In this document: positions 9,415 to 18,417 of the stretch, piece after piece
How positions within the stretch are numbered: position 1 is the stretch's first letter
Layout: the number at the start of each line of letters is the position of its first letter
Source: Paulinella micropora
Taxonomy: Eukaryota > Cercozoa > Imbricatea > Euglyphida
NCBI GenBank assembly: GCA_009731375.1
Contig: BJOX01000279.1
Span: forward strand, 318,033 to 369,967
DNA: 51,935 bases
Reading direction: 5' to 3'
Translations under genes and position numbers: made by a program
Notes under the pieces: model-generated
The model's database searches: none
What the model was told of the DNA's origin: nothing
Seen by the model: the letters and a program-made list of their open reading frames with translations, nothing else

Positions 9415-9751
9415 ATTACACCCTCCACCTCCACTCATTGATATGGCAGATGGAGAACTAACACCAGAGTTGAAAAATCGTGTTTTGGATATTTCGTTGA
9501 AGAATGAGGAAAAAAAAGTAGAGCACGAATTGGAAGACAACTGGAATTGTTGTTGTATAAAGAACAGGCCAACCGACAGCCGACTTATTAAATACTTATT
9601 TCAAATGGGTATAATTATCGCCATCATCACCCTTTGTATCGTGAGGCTGTCTGAAAAGAACTTGCCGTGTGAGGTTGCCAACACTTATGTAGGTATTTTA
9701 ACACTATTAATAGGCATCTGCCTTCCTAGCCCATCTTCAAGTAAGAAATAA
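9404..9751 (+). CDS. Small membrane protein, two transmembrane segments
   Basis: 115 residues. A proline-rich start and a charged domain with a CCC cluster at about 48-50 are followed by two hydrophobic segments at about residues 67-83 and 93-107, then PSPSSSKK. The gene overlaps the end of the tail-fibre-like gene by 11 bases in another frame, which suggests translational coupling or a compact layout. A holin-like or membrane-anchoring role is possible but I see no diagnostic motif. Confidence 0.7.
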   Translation: MPPRLHPPPPLIDMADGELTPELKNRVLDISLKNEEKKVEHELEDNWNCCCIKNRPTDSRLIKYLFQMGIIIAIITLCIVRLSEKNLPCEVANTYVGILTLLIGICLPSPSSSKK

Positions 9752-9838
9752 AAGGGGATACCCCTTTTGAACCCCACTGCAGGGTTTTTGCGAGCAAAAA
9801 GCTCAACTCGTTGAGCATGTGTAGGGGCTTGCCCCTAC
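9750..9838. terminator. Cluster of three perfect hairpins between convergent genes
   Basis: AAAAGGGG-ATA-CCCCTTTT (9750-9768), GCTCAA-CTCG-TTGAGC (9801-9816) and GTAGGGGC-TT-GCCCCTAC (9821-9838) fill the gap between the converging genes that end at 9751 and 9838. The position suggests two-way transcription termination or RNA end formation. The first and third match repeats elsewhere in the element, including inside the 11844 reading frame. Confidence 0.7.
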
Positions 9839-10089
9839 TAACACTCATATAGTTGAGTTTTATACCAAGAAGCATCATTTGAGCAGATTAGCGGGATAGC
9901 TTCATCAAAACTAACACACCAATCACTAAAAGGTTTATACACACATTTAAATTTGGTTTCTATTCCTTTTTGAATACACCACACACAACTTTCATTTTTT
10001 TTATCGCTTACCCGTGAATAGAAATCACAAGCAGTCCGAGCAGAAATATTAATTAATAAAAAGTTTATAAATGTAAATATAGAGGGCAT
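9838..10089 (-). CDS. Small secreted cysteine-rich protein
   Basis: 83 residues. The first 20 (MPSIFTFINFLLINISARTA) look like a cleavable signal peptide. The mature part has eight cysteines in about 60 residues, including a CVWC pair, which suggests a disulfide-bonded extracellular or lumenal protein. No family is recognised. Its start faces the 10095 gene across five bases, so the two must share a very short divergent control region or have promoters inside each other. Confidence 0.6.
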   Translation of the reverse strand: MPSIFTFINFLLINISARTACDFYSRVSDKKNESCVWCIQKGIETKFKCVYKPFSDWCVSFDEAIPLICSNDASWYKTQLYEC

Positions 10090-10094
10090 CGCAA

Positions 10095-10457
10095 ATGGCA
10101 GACTATAAATTCCAAAAGATTATTTTTCTGAGTAATGATTTTGCGGGCGGTAGCAAAACATTTGACAAAACCATTAAATTGAACTTTACCCCAACTAGAA
10201 TGAATGTTAAGTATATCCACTATATGAATGATACGACGGAGACGAAAACAAAAATCCTTTACATGGACCGCCTTGGTATTATTGGGACATTCGCCGACAG
10301 CAATGTCGCAAACATTTCCAATCTTAGCTACAACTTGGGGATTATTAATTGGACCGATGGTCAATACAGTTTTAGAGTGCTTAAAACGGACAATGATAGC
10401 ATTGAGACTGACCTGCTAGCTGGAAGAATTGTTATTTGTTTAGAATTCGTTGCGTAG
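10095..10457 (+). CDS. Hypothetical 120-residue beta-rich protein
   Basis: A short protein with alternating hydrophobic and polar stretches and few charged clusters, predicted mostly beta. It lies between the fibre genes and the packaging ATPase, where virion proteins are expected. No family is recognised; a small capsid or cement protein is a guess. The stop codon TAG lies inside a GTTGC-GTA-GCAAC hairpin. Confidence 0.65.
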   Translation: MADYKFQKIIFLSNDFAGGSKTFDKTIKLNFTPTRMNVKYIHYMNDTTETKTKILYMDRLGIIGTFADSNVANISNLSYNLGIINWTDGQYSFRVLKTDNDSIETDLLAGRIVICLEFVA

Positions 10458-10520
10458 CAACAATGTTATGAATTAAAAAATTCATAACTATTTTTGGCAT
10501 AGGGGCCTGCTCCCCCTACG
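10449..10520. terminator. Three hairpins after the 10095 gene
   Basis: GTTGC-GTA-GCAAC (10449-10461, containing the stop codon), GTTATGAATT-AAAA-AATTCATAAC (10465-10488) and TAGGGG-CCTGCTC-CCCCTA (10500-10518). They lie directly before the promoter-like repeat at 10521. Confidence 0.6.
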
Positions 10521-10560
10521 ACCCCGCCAGTAAAATAAAAATATATTTTAGAATATATAC
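10521..10560 (+). promoter_or_regulatory. Promoter-like repeat before the ATPase gene
   Basis: ACCCCGCCAGTAAAATAAAA followed by ATATATTTTAGAATATATAC. Nearly the same 41 bases occur at 13957-13997 before the penton gene. Conservation of noncoding sequence upstream of two structural/packaging genes suggests a shared late-type promoter. Confidence 0.6.
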
Positions 10561-10566
10561 AAGTAT

Positions 10567-11421
10567 TTGGAGGTGCGGAGGCGAAGTCTCTGCAATGGAG
10601 AAAAAAATAATGTAAAGGTGAAACCAGTCAAGCAAAACGGAGATGGCGACAAGTTGGCAAAAGAATATAAGTTGTTTGATGAACCGTATGCCAATATTTT
10701 TCTTCTCGCTCGCAAGAAGAGTGGCAAGACGACAGCACTGTTTGAAATCCTGAAACGAACGACGGACAAAAAGACCCGCATTGTTATTATTGCCAGCACG
10801 ATACACAAAGACCACATATACAAAGAAATGGTTAAACACTTCAAAAAGAAAGGCAATCCGATGGCGATATACACATACTTGAAAACGGAAGGCTACAGTG
10901 TGATTGATTACGAGTTAGACAAACTGAATAAACCTGACGAGGAGCAAGAAGAAGGCGAAATTGTTCAGGATGGTAAAGAGGAAGTAGAAAAGCCGAAGTT
11001 TTTATACTTTGGTAAAGAGGAAAAGAAGAAACAGGAGGGAGGCGAAAAACCACCGAGGCCAAGCAAATACATTACACCAGAAGTTGTGTTCGTGTTAGAT
11101 GATTTAGGTAGTGGGTTGAGGGATAAGTCCGTTAGCGACCTACTTAAAAAAAATAGACACTACAAGTCGAAGGTGATTATGAGCTCGCAGTATCTTAACG
11201 ACTTACGGCCTGAGGCTATTAAACAGTTGGACTACCTTCTTATTTTTCCTGGACAGAGTGTGGATAAAATAGAGCTTGTGTATAAGCATCTGGACCTCGG
11301 CTACGACCTTGACTACTTCATTGAAAAATACCACGAGGCAACAAAAGAACGATTTAACTTTTTGTATGTTGATGCGGTATCTGATGAATTACGAAAGAAC
11401 TTCAATATTCGTTTTACTTAA
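10567..11421 (+). CDS. A32-like genome-packaging ATPase
   Basis: FtsK/HerA-superfamily ATPase of the poxvirus A32 type, which drives genome entry into capsids. The Walker A is ARKKSGKTTA, with GKT encoded at 10723-10731. Walker B is VVFVLDDLGSG near residue 175, followed by a sensor-like VIMSSQYLNDL. The reading frame has no in-frame ATG before Walker A: it opens from a TTG at 10567. An ATG at 10595 is in another frame and would join this one with a single-base shift in the A7 run at 10601-10607. Either the run has lost a base, or it is an assembly error, or slippage is used. A charged insert (about residues 120-160) separates the two Walker motifs. Confidence 0.9.
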   Translation: MEVRRRSLCNGEKNNVKVKPVKQNGDGDKLAKEYKLFDEPYANIFLLARKKSGKTTALFEILKRTTDKKTRIVIIASTIHKDHIYKEMVKHFKKKGNPMAIYTYLKTEGYSVIDYELDKLNKPDEEQEEGEIVQDGKEEVEKPKFLYFGKEEKKKQEGGEKPPRPSKYITPEVVFVLDDLGSGLRDKSVSDLLKKNRHYKSKVIMSSQYLNDLRPEAIKQLDYLLIFPGQSVDKIELVYKHLDLGYDLDYFIEKYHEATKERFNFLYVDAVSDELRKNFNIRFT

Positions 11422-11455
11422 TTTAAATTAATTATTTTTTTTCTATACAATATAG

Positions 11456-11758
11456 ATGCCAACATCACCAGTGATTATTTCAAGACCATCAGGTTATAAC
11501 ATCAGCTACAATCCCAGTATGCCCCAAGCCGGAGGGAAAAGAAAATCAAAAAAGAAGCAAACAGGAGGCAAAGTTAATTGGAAAGCAGTCGGAAAAGCGA
11601 TAGTGGATGCTAATAGGTTTATCAAGAAGAACCAATTGATTTCAAGAGGTGCTACCTTTCTCAGTGATGTCGGAATGCCTTATGCGGACCGTGTAGCGAA
11701 GGCCGCGATGAAGCAAGGCTACGGCAAGCAACGAGGAGGAGCCGTTAAGTTTCGGTAG
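11456..11758 (+). CDS. Small basic protein with three GG sites, probable core/minor capsid protein
   Basis: 100 residues with a strongly basic middle (GGKRKSKKKQTGG) and the sites QAGG, QTGG and QRGG at about residues 21-24, 35-38 and 91-94. Adenovirus-type proteases cut after GG or GxG contexts, and the next gene encodes such a protease, so this could be a precursor of a DNA-binding or membrane-lytic core peptide like the adenovirus pX or pVI class. That link is an inference from composition and position. The stop codon TAG begins the hairpin at 11755-11772. Confidence 0.65.
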   Translation: MPTSPVIISRPSGYNISYNPSMPQAGGKRKSKKKQTGGKVNWKAVGKAIVDANRFIKKNQLISRGATFLSDVGMPYADRVAKAAMKQGYGKQRGGAVKFR

Positions 11759-11772
11759 GGACAAGCCCCTAC
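11755..11772. terminator. GTAGGG...CCCTAC hairpin at a stop codon
   Basis: GTAGGGACAAGCCCCTAC overlaps the TAG stop of the preceding gene and is followed by AACCCCC and ATAAAATAAAAAA, the same order (hairpin, CCCC run, A/T-rich run) as at 10500-10540. Confidence 0.55.
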
Positions 11773-11843
11773 AACCCCCTGGTGGGATAAAATAAAAAAC
11801 TAAACCTTCTATTATTTTTTTTACTAATAATATAATAGTAGTA

Positions 11844-13956
11844 ATGCGAAGTAAGCCGAAGAAGAAACTTAAACAGCGACCTTCGAGGATATACAGAACC
11901 AAAGATGGCCGACCGTATATTAAAGTAAAAGGCAAGCGAGCATATCTCAACTTTGGCGAGAAAACGAATGACCTTTCAGCACTTCAAATCGTTCAACTAT
12001 TTCTGAAATATATGAAAGGGGATACCCATTCCAAACCAAACAGGCGGGGTCGTAGGGGCGGAGTCCCTACAATTGTTAAGTCAGAATTCAATCGCCTTGA
12101 ACACGAGAACCGCAACCAGATACAAAACAACCTGCTGAAAAAATATGAACTAATACACGAGCAGGAGGAAAAGGAAAAGAAGTTAAGAGAACAGGCGGAA
12201 GATGAGAAGAAAAGAATGGAGAGNNNNNNNNNNNNNNNNNNNNNNNNNNNNNNNNNNNNNNNNNNNNNNNNNNNNNNNNNNNNNNNNNNNNNNNNNNNNN
12301 NNNNNNNNNNNNNNNNNNNNNNNNNNNNNNNNNNNNNNNNNNNNNNNNNNNNNNNNNNNNNNNNNNNNNNNNNNNNNNNNNNNNNNNNNNNNNNNNNNNN
12401 NNNNNNNNNNNNNNNNNNNNNNNNNNNNNNNNNNNNNNNNNNNNNNNNNNNNNNNNNNNNNNNNNNNNNNNNNNNNNNNNNNNNNNNNNNNNNNNNNNNN
12501 NNNNNNNNNNNNNNNNNNNNNNNNNNNNNNNNNNNNNNNNNNNNNNNNNNNNNNNNNNNNNNNNNNNNNNNNNNNNNNNNNNNNNNNNNNNNNNNNNNNN
12601 NNNNNNNNNNNNNNNNNNNNNNNNNNNNNNNNNNNNNNNNNNNNNNNNNNNNNNNNNNNNNNNNNNNNNNNNNNNNNNNNNNNNNNNNNNNNNNNNNNNN
12701 NNNNNNNNNNNNNNNNNNNNNNNNNNNNNNNNNNNNNNNNNNNNNNNNNNNNNNNNNNNNNNNNNNNNNNNNNNNNNNNNNNNNNNNNNNNNNNNNNNNN
12801 NNNNNNNNNNNNNNNNNNNNNNNNNNNNNNNNNNNNNNNNNNNNNNNNNNNNNNNNNNNNNNNNNNNNNNNNNNNNNNNNNNNNNNNNNNNNNNNNNNNN
12901 NNNNNNNNNNNNNNNNNNNNNNNNNNNNNNNNNNNNNNNNNNNNNGAAAACACACGACTGCGGGTATGGCACAAGTTATAGTAGATGAAGGTATTGATTT
13001 AGGAATAGACCAGAATGAAATGAGAAAGAAACTCGCTGATTATTTGGGAATAAACCAAGCTGGTGCTGGGGCAAAAACGATGGAGGAATTAATACACAAA
13101 CTTTTAACGATAGCAAAAATTAAGAAATATTTGAAGAAGGGCAAATACAAGAAGAAAATGAAGAAGAAGGATTATGTAAATAACTTAGTAACCGAAATGA
13201 GAAGCGACCCAAACATTAAAAATCAAGTTTCAAATAATCTCGGTATTCAACCAACCGAGGAAGTTCAACCACAGCCGACAGAAGAGCAACCACCAGCAGG
13301 GGCAAGCCCCCGCACCCCCACCACAGATGTAGACACCATTCAACCAGCACTAACAGAAGAGCAACCAAACCCCACCGCCGAGGTAGACACCATTCAACCA
13401 CAAACACAAAATGAGAAAGATATAAATCCAGGGGTCGTAGGGGCTGGAAGCCCATACAGAGGTTTAATGACGGATGAAATAGACGGTATTATGAAAAAGC
13501 ACGATTGGTATTTGGGGACAGTAGCCAGCGACGAAATANNNNNNNNNNCACAAGTTAAAACCAGAAAAAAGAAAGAAGTATGGATTTATAATGAATTTAG
13601 ATAAGTCTAGCCAACCAGGCTCACATTGGATTGCTGTTTGGATTGACACCATTAAAGATGACTCTATTGAAATCTACGACCCGCTCGCCATCTATAAGCC
13701 GACAGAGCTATTTCTACACCAAATGAAACAGCTTATTGAAAAGAGTAAGCCGAACACATACCTGCTTATGAAAGTCAATCAAGTCAAAAACCAAAGTGAT
13801 ACGAGCACAACCTGTGGGTGGCATAGTATTAGGTTTTTGTTAGAGCGAGCAAAAGGGAACCGCTTTAAATTTGCTAGCGGTTGGACGGACTTAAAAGAAA
13901 AAGAAGCGGAGGAGTTGAAAACACAGAACGGCTACGGCTTTGATACTTTTATTTAG
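11844..13956 (+). CDS. Large polyprotein-like gene with C-terminal adenovirus-type cysteine protease
   Basis: Interrupted by a 722-base gap (12224-12945) and a 10-base gap (13539-13548) that breaks the frame. The N-terminal part is basic, then coiled-coil (Glu/Lys-rich near residues 90-125). After the large gap comes a helical Lys-rich region and a Pro/Thr/Glu linker. The last 121 codons (13591-13956) form the protease core: GSHWIAVWID with the catalytic His, SIEIYDPLA with the Asp, and STTCGWHSIRF with the Cys, the order of the adenovirus/Ulp1 clan. It would mature capsid proteins. Palindromic DNA repeats are read in frame at about 12014-12070, 13296-13323 and 13441-13461. I treat it as one gene; a separate protease gene starting near 13467 (MTDEIDGIM) is possible. 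Confidence 0.85.
12224..12945. other. Assembly gap (722 N)
   Basis: Run of N inside the protease-containing gene; content unknown. Confidence 1.
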
Positions 13957-14054
13957 ACCCCGCCAGTAAAATAAAAAATATATTTTCTAATATATACGAA
14001 CCTTGTTTAAAAAAAGCTTCACCAAAAAAATTCGGGTCGTAGGGTGTCCCTACA
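13957..14054 (+). promoter_or_regulatory. Penton gene promoter-like repeat and palindromic leader
   Basis: 13957-13997 repeats the ATPase upstream segment (10521-10560). 14020-14054 repeats the integrase leader and ends in the palindrome GTAGGG-TGT-CCCTAC, one base before the ATG. One gene thus carries both shared modules. Confidence 0.65.
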
Positions 14055-14867
14055 ATGGAATATAGGGGAGGTAGAAGTTCAAACATTTACTATGTCAATA
14101 GCAAAAATAGGATAAACGGCACGGACAGTGATTTCACTCACTCCATTGATATGAAATCGCTAGACAATCCAACACATTGTAAAATTCTTCATATCTATGT
14201 GCCGAAGTCGTATTACTCTGTGGCAAGTCCTTACAACACTTTTACTCTAAGTGAAGACGGATTTGAGGCACTAATTACGATACCCGAAGGAAACTACACA
14301 ATGAACAACTTAAAGAATAAACTGGCCGAGGTGCTAACCGCAGACAGCCCCAATGACTACACATACACAGTCACGAGCAACAACACAAACACCGACCCAG
14401 AAGACGGCAAGCTATTATTTACCGTAGCGAATAACGGAGGCGTCCAACCGCGGTTTATATTTGACACCGAAACTCGTATTCACGAAGTAATGGGATTTGA
14501 CCGCGACTCAACATACTTCTTTGCTAATAATACCATTAGGTCGCCGAATGTCATAATCTTGACGGGCGAAAAGACTTTATATCTTCAAAGCGACCTCGTC
14601 GGCGAAGGTGATAATCATGTATTACAGGAAATATACACAGCGAATGAAATTCCGTTCGGCTCTGTTATCTATGACGGCTCGGGCAGTGAATACGGAAAAC
14701 GGCTATCTACTAGTTCAAGCAATGTGTATCGGTTTTACTTGACTGACGAAAACGACCAACCAGTTAATCTCAACGGCCTCGGCATTGTTATGACATTGTT
14801 GATTTACCGCGAGACGAATTATTTTAATTTATTTACATCATTTTTTAATTTGTTAAAAAGCCGATAA
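14055..14867 (+). CDS. Penton-like minor capsid protein
   Basis: A 270-residue protein lying directly before the major capsid gene, as the penton (single jelly-roll minor capsid) does in Polintons and related viruses. It starts MEYRGGRSSNIYYVNSKNR and has a beta-rich body ending in the hydrophobic FNLLKSR. A homologous truncated copy occurs at 49442-49964, also next to a major capsid gene, which supports a conserved structural role. The assignment rests on gene order, length and homology between the two elements more than on a motif. Confidence 0.8.
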   Translation: MEYRGGRSSNIYYVNSKNRINGTDSDFTHSIDMKSLDNPTHCKILHIYVPKSYYSVASPYNTFTLSEDGFEALITIPEGNYTMNNLKNKLAEVLTADSPNDYTYTVTSNNTNTDPEDGKLLFTVANNGGVQPRFIFDTETRIHEVMGFDRDSTYFFANNTIRSPNVIILTGEKTLYLQSDLVGEGDNHVLQEIYTANEIPFGSVIYDGSGSEYGKRLSTSSSNVYRFYLTDENDQPVNLNGLGIVMTLLIYRETNYFNLFTSFFNLLKSR

Positions 14868-14934
14868 TTAATTAATTTATTTTTTTTCTCATATTAAAAT
14901 ATAGGAACCTTTTGAAAAAAAGCACTTACGCAAA

Positions 14935-16458
14935 ATGCCAACTCAGCACGGCGGAGAACTAGATTTTAGCAGGACTGACTACATCAGTGCTTCTTATCGC
15001 TTGAATAAGCTCACCCCTCGTGAGGGTTCTATTACTGTCACTGTTTCTACCGCAGGAGGACAGGAAAGCAACTTTGACCTTATCAGCCGTCCTTTTAACT
15101 TGGCTCGCTCTGTTTTGAGTTTTAATTATGCCCCAGATGCGAAGGCTGGAAACTACAATAAATGCTTTATGGATTGCCTGGCACCAATTAGGCAGATACA
15201 ATTGATTACAAGAGGTGGTGTTTATCTGTGCGACATTAACGAAGTCGGAAATGTCACTAAAATGATTTGGAAACCCGCCTCCATTGATGATTTACTAGCT
15301 TTGGAAAACCACGACAATGGAAGCGGAGCAGGTTGTATGCTTCAAAAGTGTAATGCTACAACTACATTTCAACCCGCTAGCGATGCTACAAGGTTGGCCA
15401 CATTACAAACAGCATTGGCCGCTTCGGCAATAGCAGGAAATGCGGCGGGGCAAATTGATACGGGCATTGATGTTGCTAAGGCTCAGGTTCAGGCCGCATT
15501 AAAGGCTTGGATGGCACAACCCACCACAAATGCCCGCCGACACGATGATACCCTTATTGCGAATGAGACTGGCACGAGTAAGTTCGTTAATGTTGCTTTT
15601 AATGAGGCCAAGTATTTCTCAGCTGGAACTATTAACAATGCCAGCCCAAGTGTTAATGTCAAGATTAATCTTGGAATGCTTTACAATACCATTTTCGCTC
15701 TGGATAAAACTATTATGTTTCCAGAAATTTTGACTTTGCGGATTGTTTGGCAACAGACACCCAAAATCTTTTATTATAACAATGATGCTCTTTCTACTGG
15801 CGGAGGCACTGTTGCGGTGGCGGATTCAAATGTTACTATTACTAATCTCAGCCTGTTCTTAGCTGTTGAAACTAACCCAGATGTCGTTCAATCAATTCAA
15901 CAGAAGATTATGAGCCCCGAAGGTATGAGCTTCAACATTGATTATTCTTATTTGTATAAAAACACTGTCGGAGTAGCTTCAACTTCTCAAAATGTTATCC
16001 TTAGATTTGACAGAGGCCACGGACGGCGAATTAAGAAAATTTATCACTCTGTTTTCAACACAACCGAAAATAAGAACACTGCCTACGACAATAGCAACCT
16101 GCTCGGCTCAAAGGTCCAAACTTTTTATACTACACTAGACGGAGCACGACTTCAAGAATTCAATGTTGATTGTCAAACTGGAAAACTAGAAGACTATATG
16201 TATCTTAAACCGAAGTTGGAAGGCTCTTCTTTGATGAATAGCAATGTTTATCAATACAACTGGGTTTGGTGCGATAGCTTTGACAATACTCGCCCTCTGT
16301 GGAGCAAGGACCAAAATGAAATCAGCGGACTATCCCTAGACACCGAGCGACGATGGGAGTTTATTGCTACAACTGCGAATATTGCGTCCAATCATTACAC
16401 ATTTGTCGTCACTCAGCAAGAAGTAAATGTCAGAAACGGCACCATTACTAGGACCTAA
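14935..16458 (+). CDS. Major capsid protein, double jelly-roll type
   Basis: 507 residues with long beta-rich stretches and the conserved opening MPTQHGGELDF. Motifs shared with the second copy (47899-49351) are RPFNLARSVL, FMDCLAPI, NVTKMIWKP, LENHDNG, ARRHDDT and GLSLDTERR. Size, position between penton and fibre-like genes, and co-occurrence with protease and ATPase fit the double jelly-roll capsid protein of Polintons. The intergenic leader contains AATATAGGAACC. The frame is intact from start to stop. The gene is followed by a 28-base GC-rich palindromic repeat at 16459-16486. Confidence 0.88.
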   Translation: MPTQHGGELDFSRTDYISASYRLNKLTPREGSITVTVSTAGGQESNFDLISRPFNLARSVLSFNYAPDAKAGNYNKCFMDCLAPIRQIQLITRGGVYLCDINEVGNVTKMIWKPASIDDLLALENHDNGSGAGCMLQKCNATTTFQPASDATRLATLQTALAASAIAGNAAGQIDTGIDVAKAQVQAALKAWMAQPTTNARRHDDTLIANETGTSKFVNVAFNEAKYFSAGTINNASPSVNVKINLGMLYNTIFALDKTIMFPEILTLRIVWQQTPKIFYYNNDALSTGGGTVAVADSNVTITNLSLFLAVETNPDVVQSIQQKIMSPEGMSFNIDYSYLYKNTVGVASTSQNVILRFDRGHGRRIKKIYHSVFNTTENKNTAYDNSNLLGSKVQTFYTTLDGARLQEFNVDCQTGKLEDYMYLKPKLEGSSLMNSNVYQYNWVWCDSFDNTRPLWSKDQNEISGLSLDTERRWEFIATTANIASNHYTFVVTQQEVNVRNGTITRT

Positions 16459-16486
16459 GCAGGGGCAAGCCCCCGCACCCCCACCA
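16459..16486. repeat. GC-rich palindromic repeat, copy after the capsid gene
   Basis: GCAGGGGC-AA-GCCCCCGC followed by ACCCCCACCA. The identical 28 bases occur at 13296-13323, where they are translated as part of the protease-containing gene. Confidence 0.9.
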
Positions 16487-16570
16487 GTTAGGTAATAGGT
16501 AGTAATTAATTTTGATAGATTATTTATTTTTTTGTTAATATACAATCTACGATTGTAAATCGTACGAACA

Positions 16571-17826
16571 ATGAGTCATCAGCGAAATTTGATAGCACAA
16601 GACCCTGACGGAGACTTCATTAATGTCAAAGTCGGATATGACGGCAATGTTGAAACCAATAGTATGAAAACCGCTTTCGGCGAAGCATTGGTCGGTCAAT
16701 TAACGCCAGTATTACAAGAAATTTTCCCATACACTATCAATACACGAATATGGACAACAGCTCAAACTGATGCTACCATTTCATTTAATGCGAATATGGC
16801 CGAACTTAAAACAGATGTGAAGACGACGGCGAATGCTGTATTGACGAGTAAAAAAAGAATTAAATACAGAACGGGTATGGGAGTTCTAACACGATTTACT
16901 GCTTTATGGTCCACTGATGAAACGAAAGACTACAATTCATATATCGGAATAGGTGAAAGTGATTTTACTAATGGCTTTTATTTTTACAAAATAAGAGTGA
17001 CTGGTATGAATATTGCCAGTGTTAAAGGTGGGGTGCCGACACTTATCGCACAGGCGAACTGGGATGACCCTTGTGATGGAACTAAAATTATGCCCGCCTT
17101 AGACTGGACCAAAGGGAATGTATTCCAGATTAAATTTCAATATCTTGGCTTTGGTGCTATAAGGTTCTACATAGAAAATCCATCAAGTGGAGAATTTCAG
17201 CTGGTTCATACAATTAGGTATGCGAATGCGAATGTGGGTGTTAGTCTTTCAAATACAACCCTACCTTTTTCAGCTTGTATTAGAAATTATGGAACTGGTA
17301 ATGCTAATCAAACATTAAAAACAGCCAGTTGTAGTATGTTTATTGAGGGCACCAACACTATTAATTCAAGTATATCAAACGAAGCGGAAGGTAGTGAGCC
17401 AGCGAGCATCACTGAAAGTCCAATTATTAGCATAAAAAATAAAACAACTTTTAATGCTGTGACCAATTATTCAATTGTTTATCCATCTCTCGTGAGCATA
17501 TCAAACGAAGACAGCAAAGTTAATATAGTGCGAATTGTGAAAACGACTGGAACACTTACGGCGGAGAACTTCGCGGATATTGACACAAAAACTTCAATGG
17601 TATCAAAGGACACCGCTGCGACTGCTCTTGGTGGTGCCACTATAACGGATGTCATTCTAAAACTGTATGTTAATGCTACTTCAAGCCAGCTTATTGACCT
17701 GCGAACTTACGACATACAACTTTCTCCTGGTGAAAATCTAACATTTTTACAAAAGTCTGTNNNNNNNNNNNNNNNNNNNNNGGAGGAAATGTGAGTGCTA
17801 TCGTTAATTTCTTAGAAGACCAGTGA
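16571..17826 (+). CDS. Fibre-like or spike virion protein
   Basis: About 415 residues, interrupted by a 21-base gap at 17761-17781 just before the last codons; the end is read as NFLEDQ then TGA. The opening MSHQRNLIAQDPDGDF and the block LTPVLQEIFPYTINTRIW are shared with the copy at 46538-47779. The middle (FGAIRFYIENPSSGEF, LPFSACIRN) is beta-rich like a lectin-type sandwich, with many Asn and Thr residues. It follows the capsid gene in both elements. No named family is recognised; a surface spike is an inference. Confidence 0.75.
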
Positions 17827-17884
17827 TGTGGATGGATGGATGGAGTAATTTTATATTAAAGATAAACTCCAACCATTATATAAA

Positions 17885-18394
17885 ATGAACTACAACAAAT
17901 ATCAGAATGGAAAAATCTACAAACTTATCTGTAATAAGACTGGTGAGGTGTATATCGGAAGCACGATTAAAACATTAGAGCAGAGAGTAAAATCTCACAA
18001 ATATCTTTTGAATGAATACAAAAAAGGAAAAACAAATTACACTTACTCATATTCAATTATAGAAAGGAATGAATATCGGATTGAATTGATTGAAGCTTTC
18101 CCCTGTGATAGCCACCTTGAATTAGAACAGAGAGAAGGATACTGGATAAGACACACAAAGTGTATAAACGATAATTTTAAAACTGGTATCACAGTCCTGT
18201 GTAATCAGAATAAAAAAGAATATAATAGACAGTATAAAGAAATTCATAAGGAGAGATTGAGAGCCCATAACCTGAAAAAAGTTGAATGCCCTTGTGGAAG
18301 ACGAATTGTTCATTCACACAGAAAAAGACATAGATATTCTACATATCATTTAAAATGGGTGATACAATGTCATAATGAATTAAATCACTTATAG
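17885..18394 (+). CDS. GIY-YIG endonuclease with C-terminal CxCG zinc finger
   Basis: 169 residues. The N-terminal nuclease has GKIYKL...GEVYIGST (the GIY and YIG positions), the downstream Arg (LEQRVKSH) and the Glu of the family (ELEQREGYWI). The C-terminal 50 residues have C-x-C-G-x10-H-x5-H (VECPCGRRI then H and H). The same finger occurs in three other small proteins of the two elements. Start is the ATG after TATATAAA. It may act as a homing-type nuclease or in genome resolution. Confidence 0.88.
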   Translation: MNYNKYQNGKIYKLICNKTGEVYIGSTIKTLEQRVKSHKYLLNEYKKGKTNYTYSYSIIERNEYRIELIEAFPCDSHLELEQREGYWIRHTKCINDNFKTGITVLCNQNKKEYNRQYKEIHKERLRAHNLKKVECPCGRRIVHSHRKRHRYSTYHLKWVIQCHNELNHL

Positions 18395-18417
18395 AAAAAA
18401 AATAAAATGTTTTGTAA

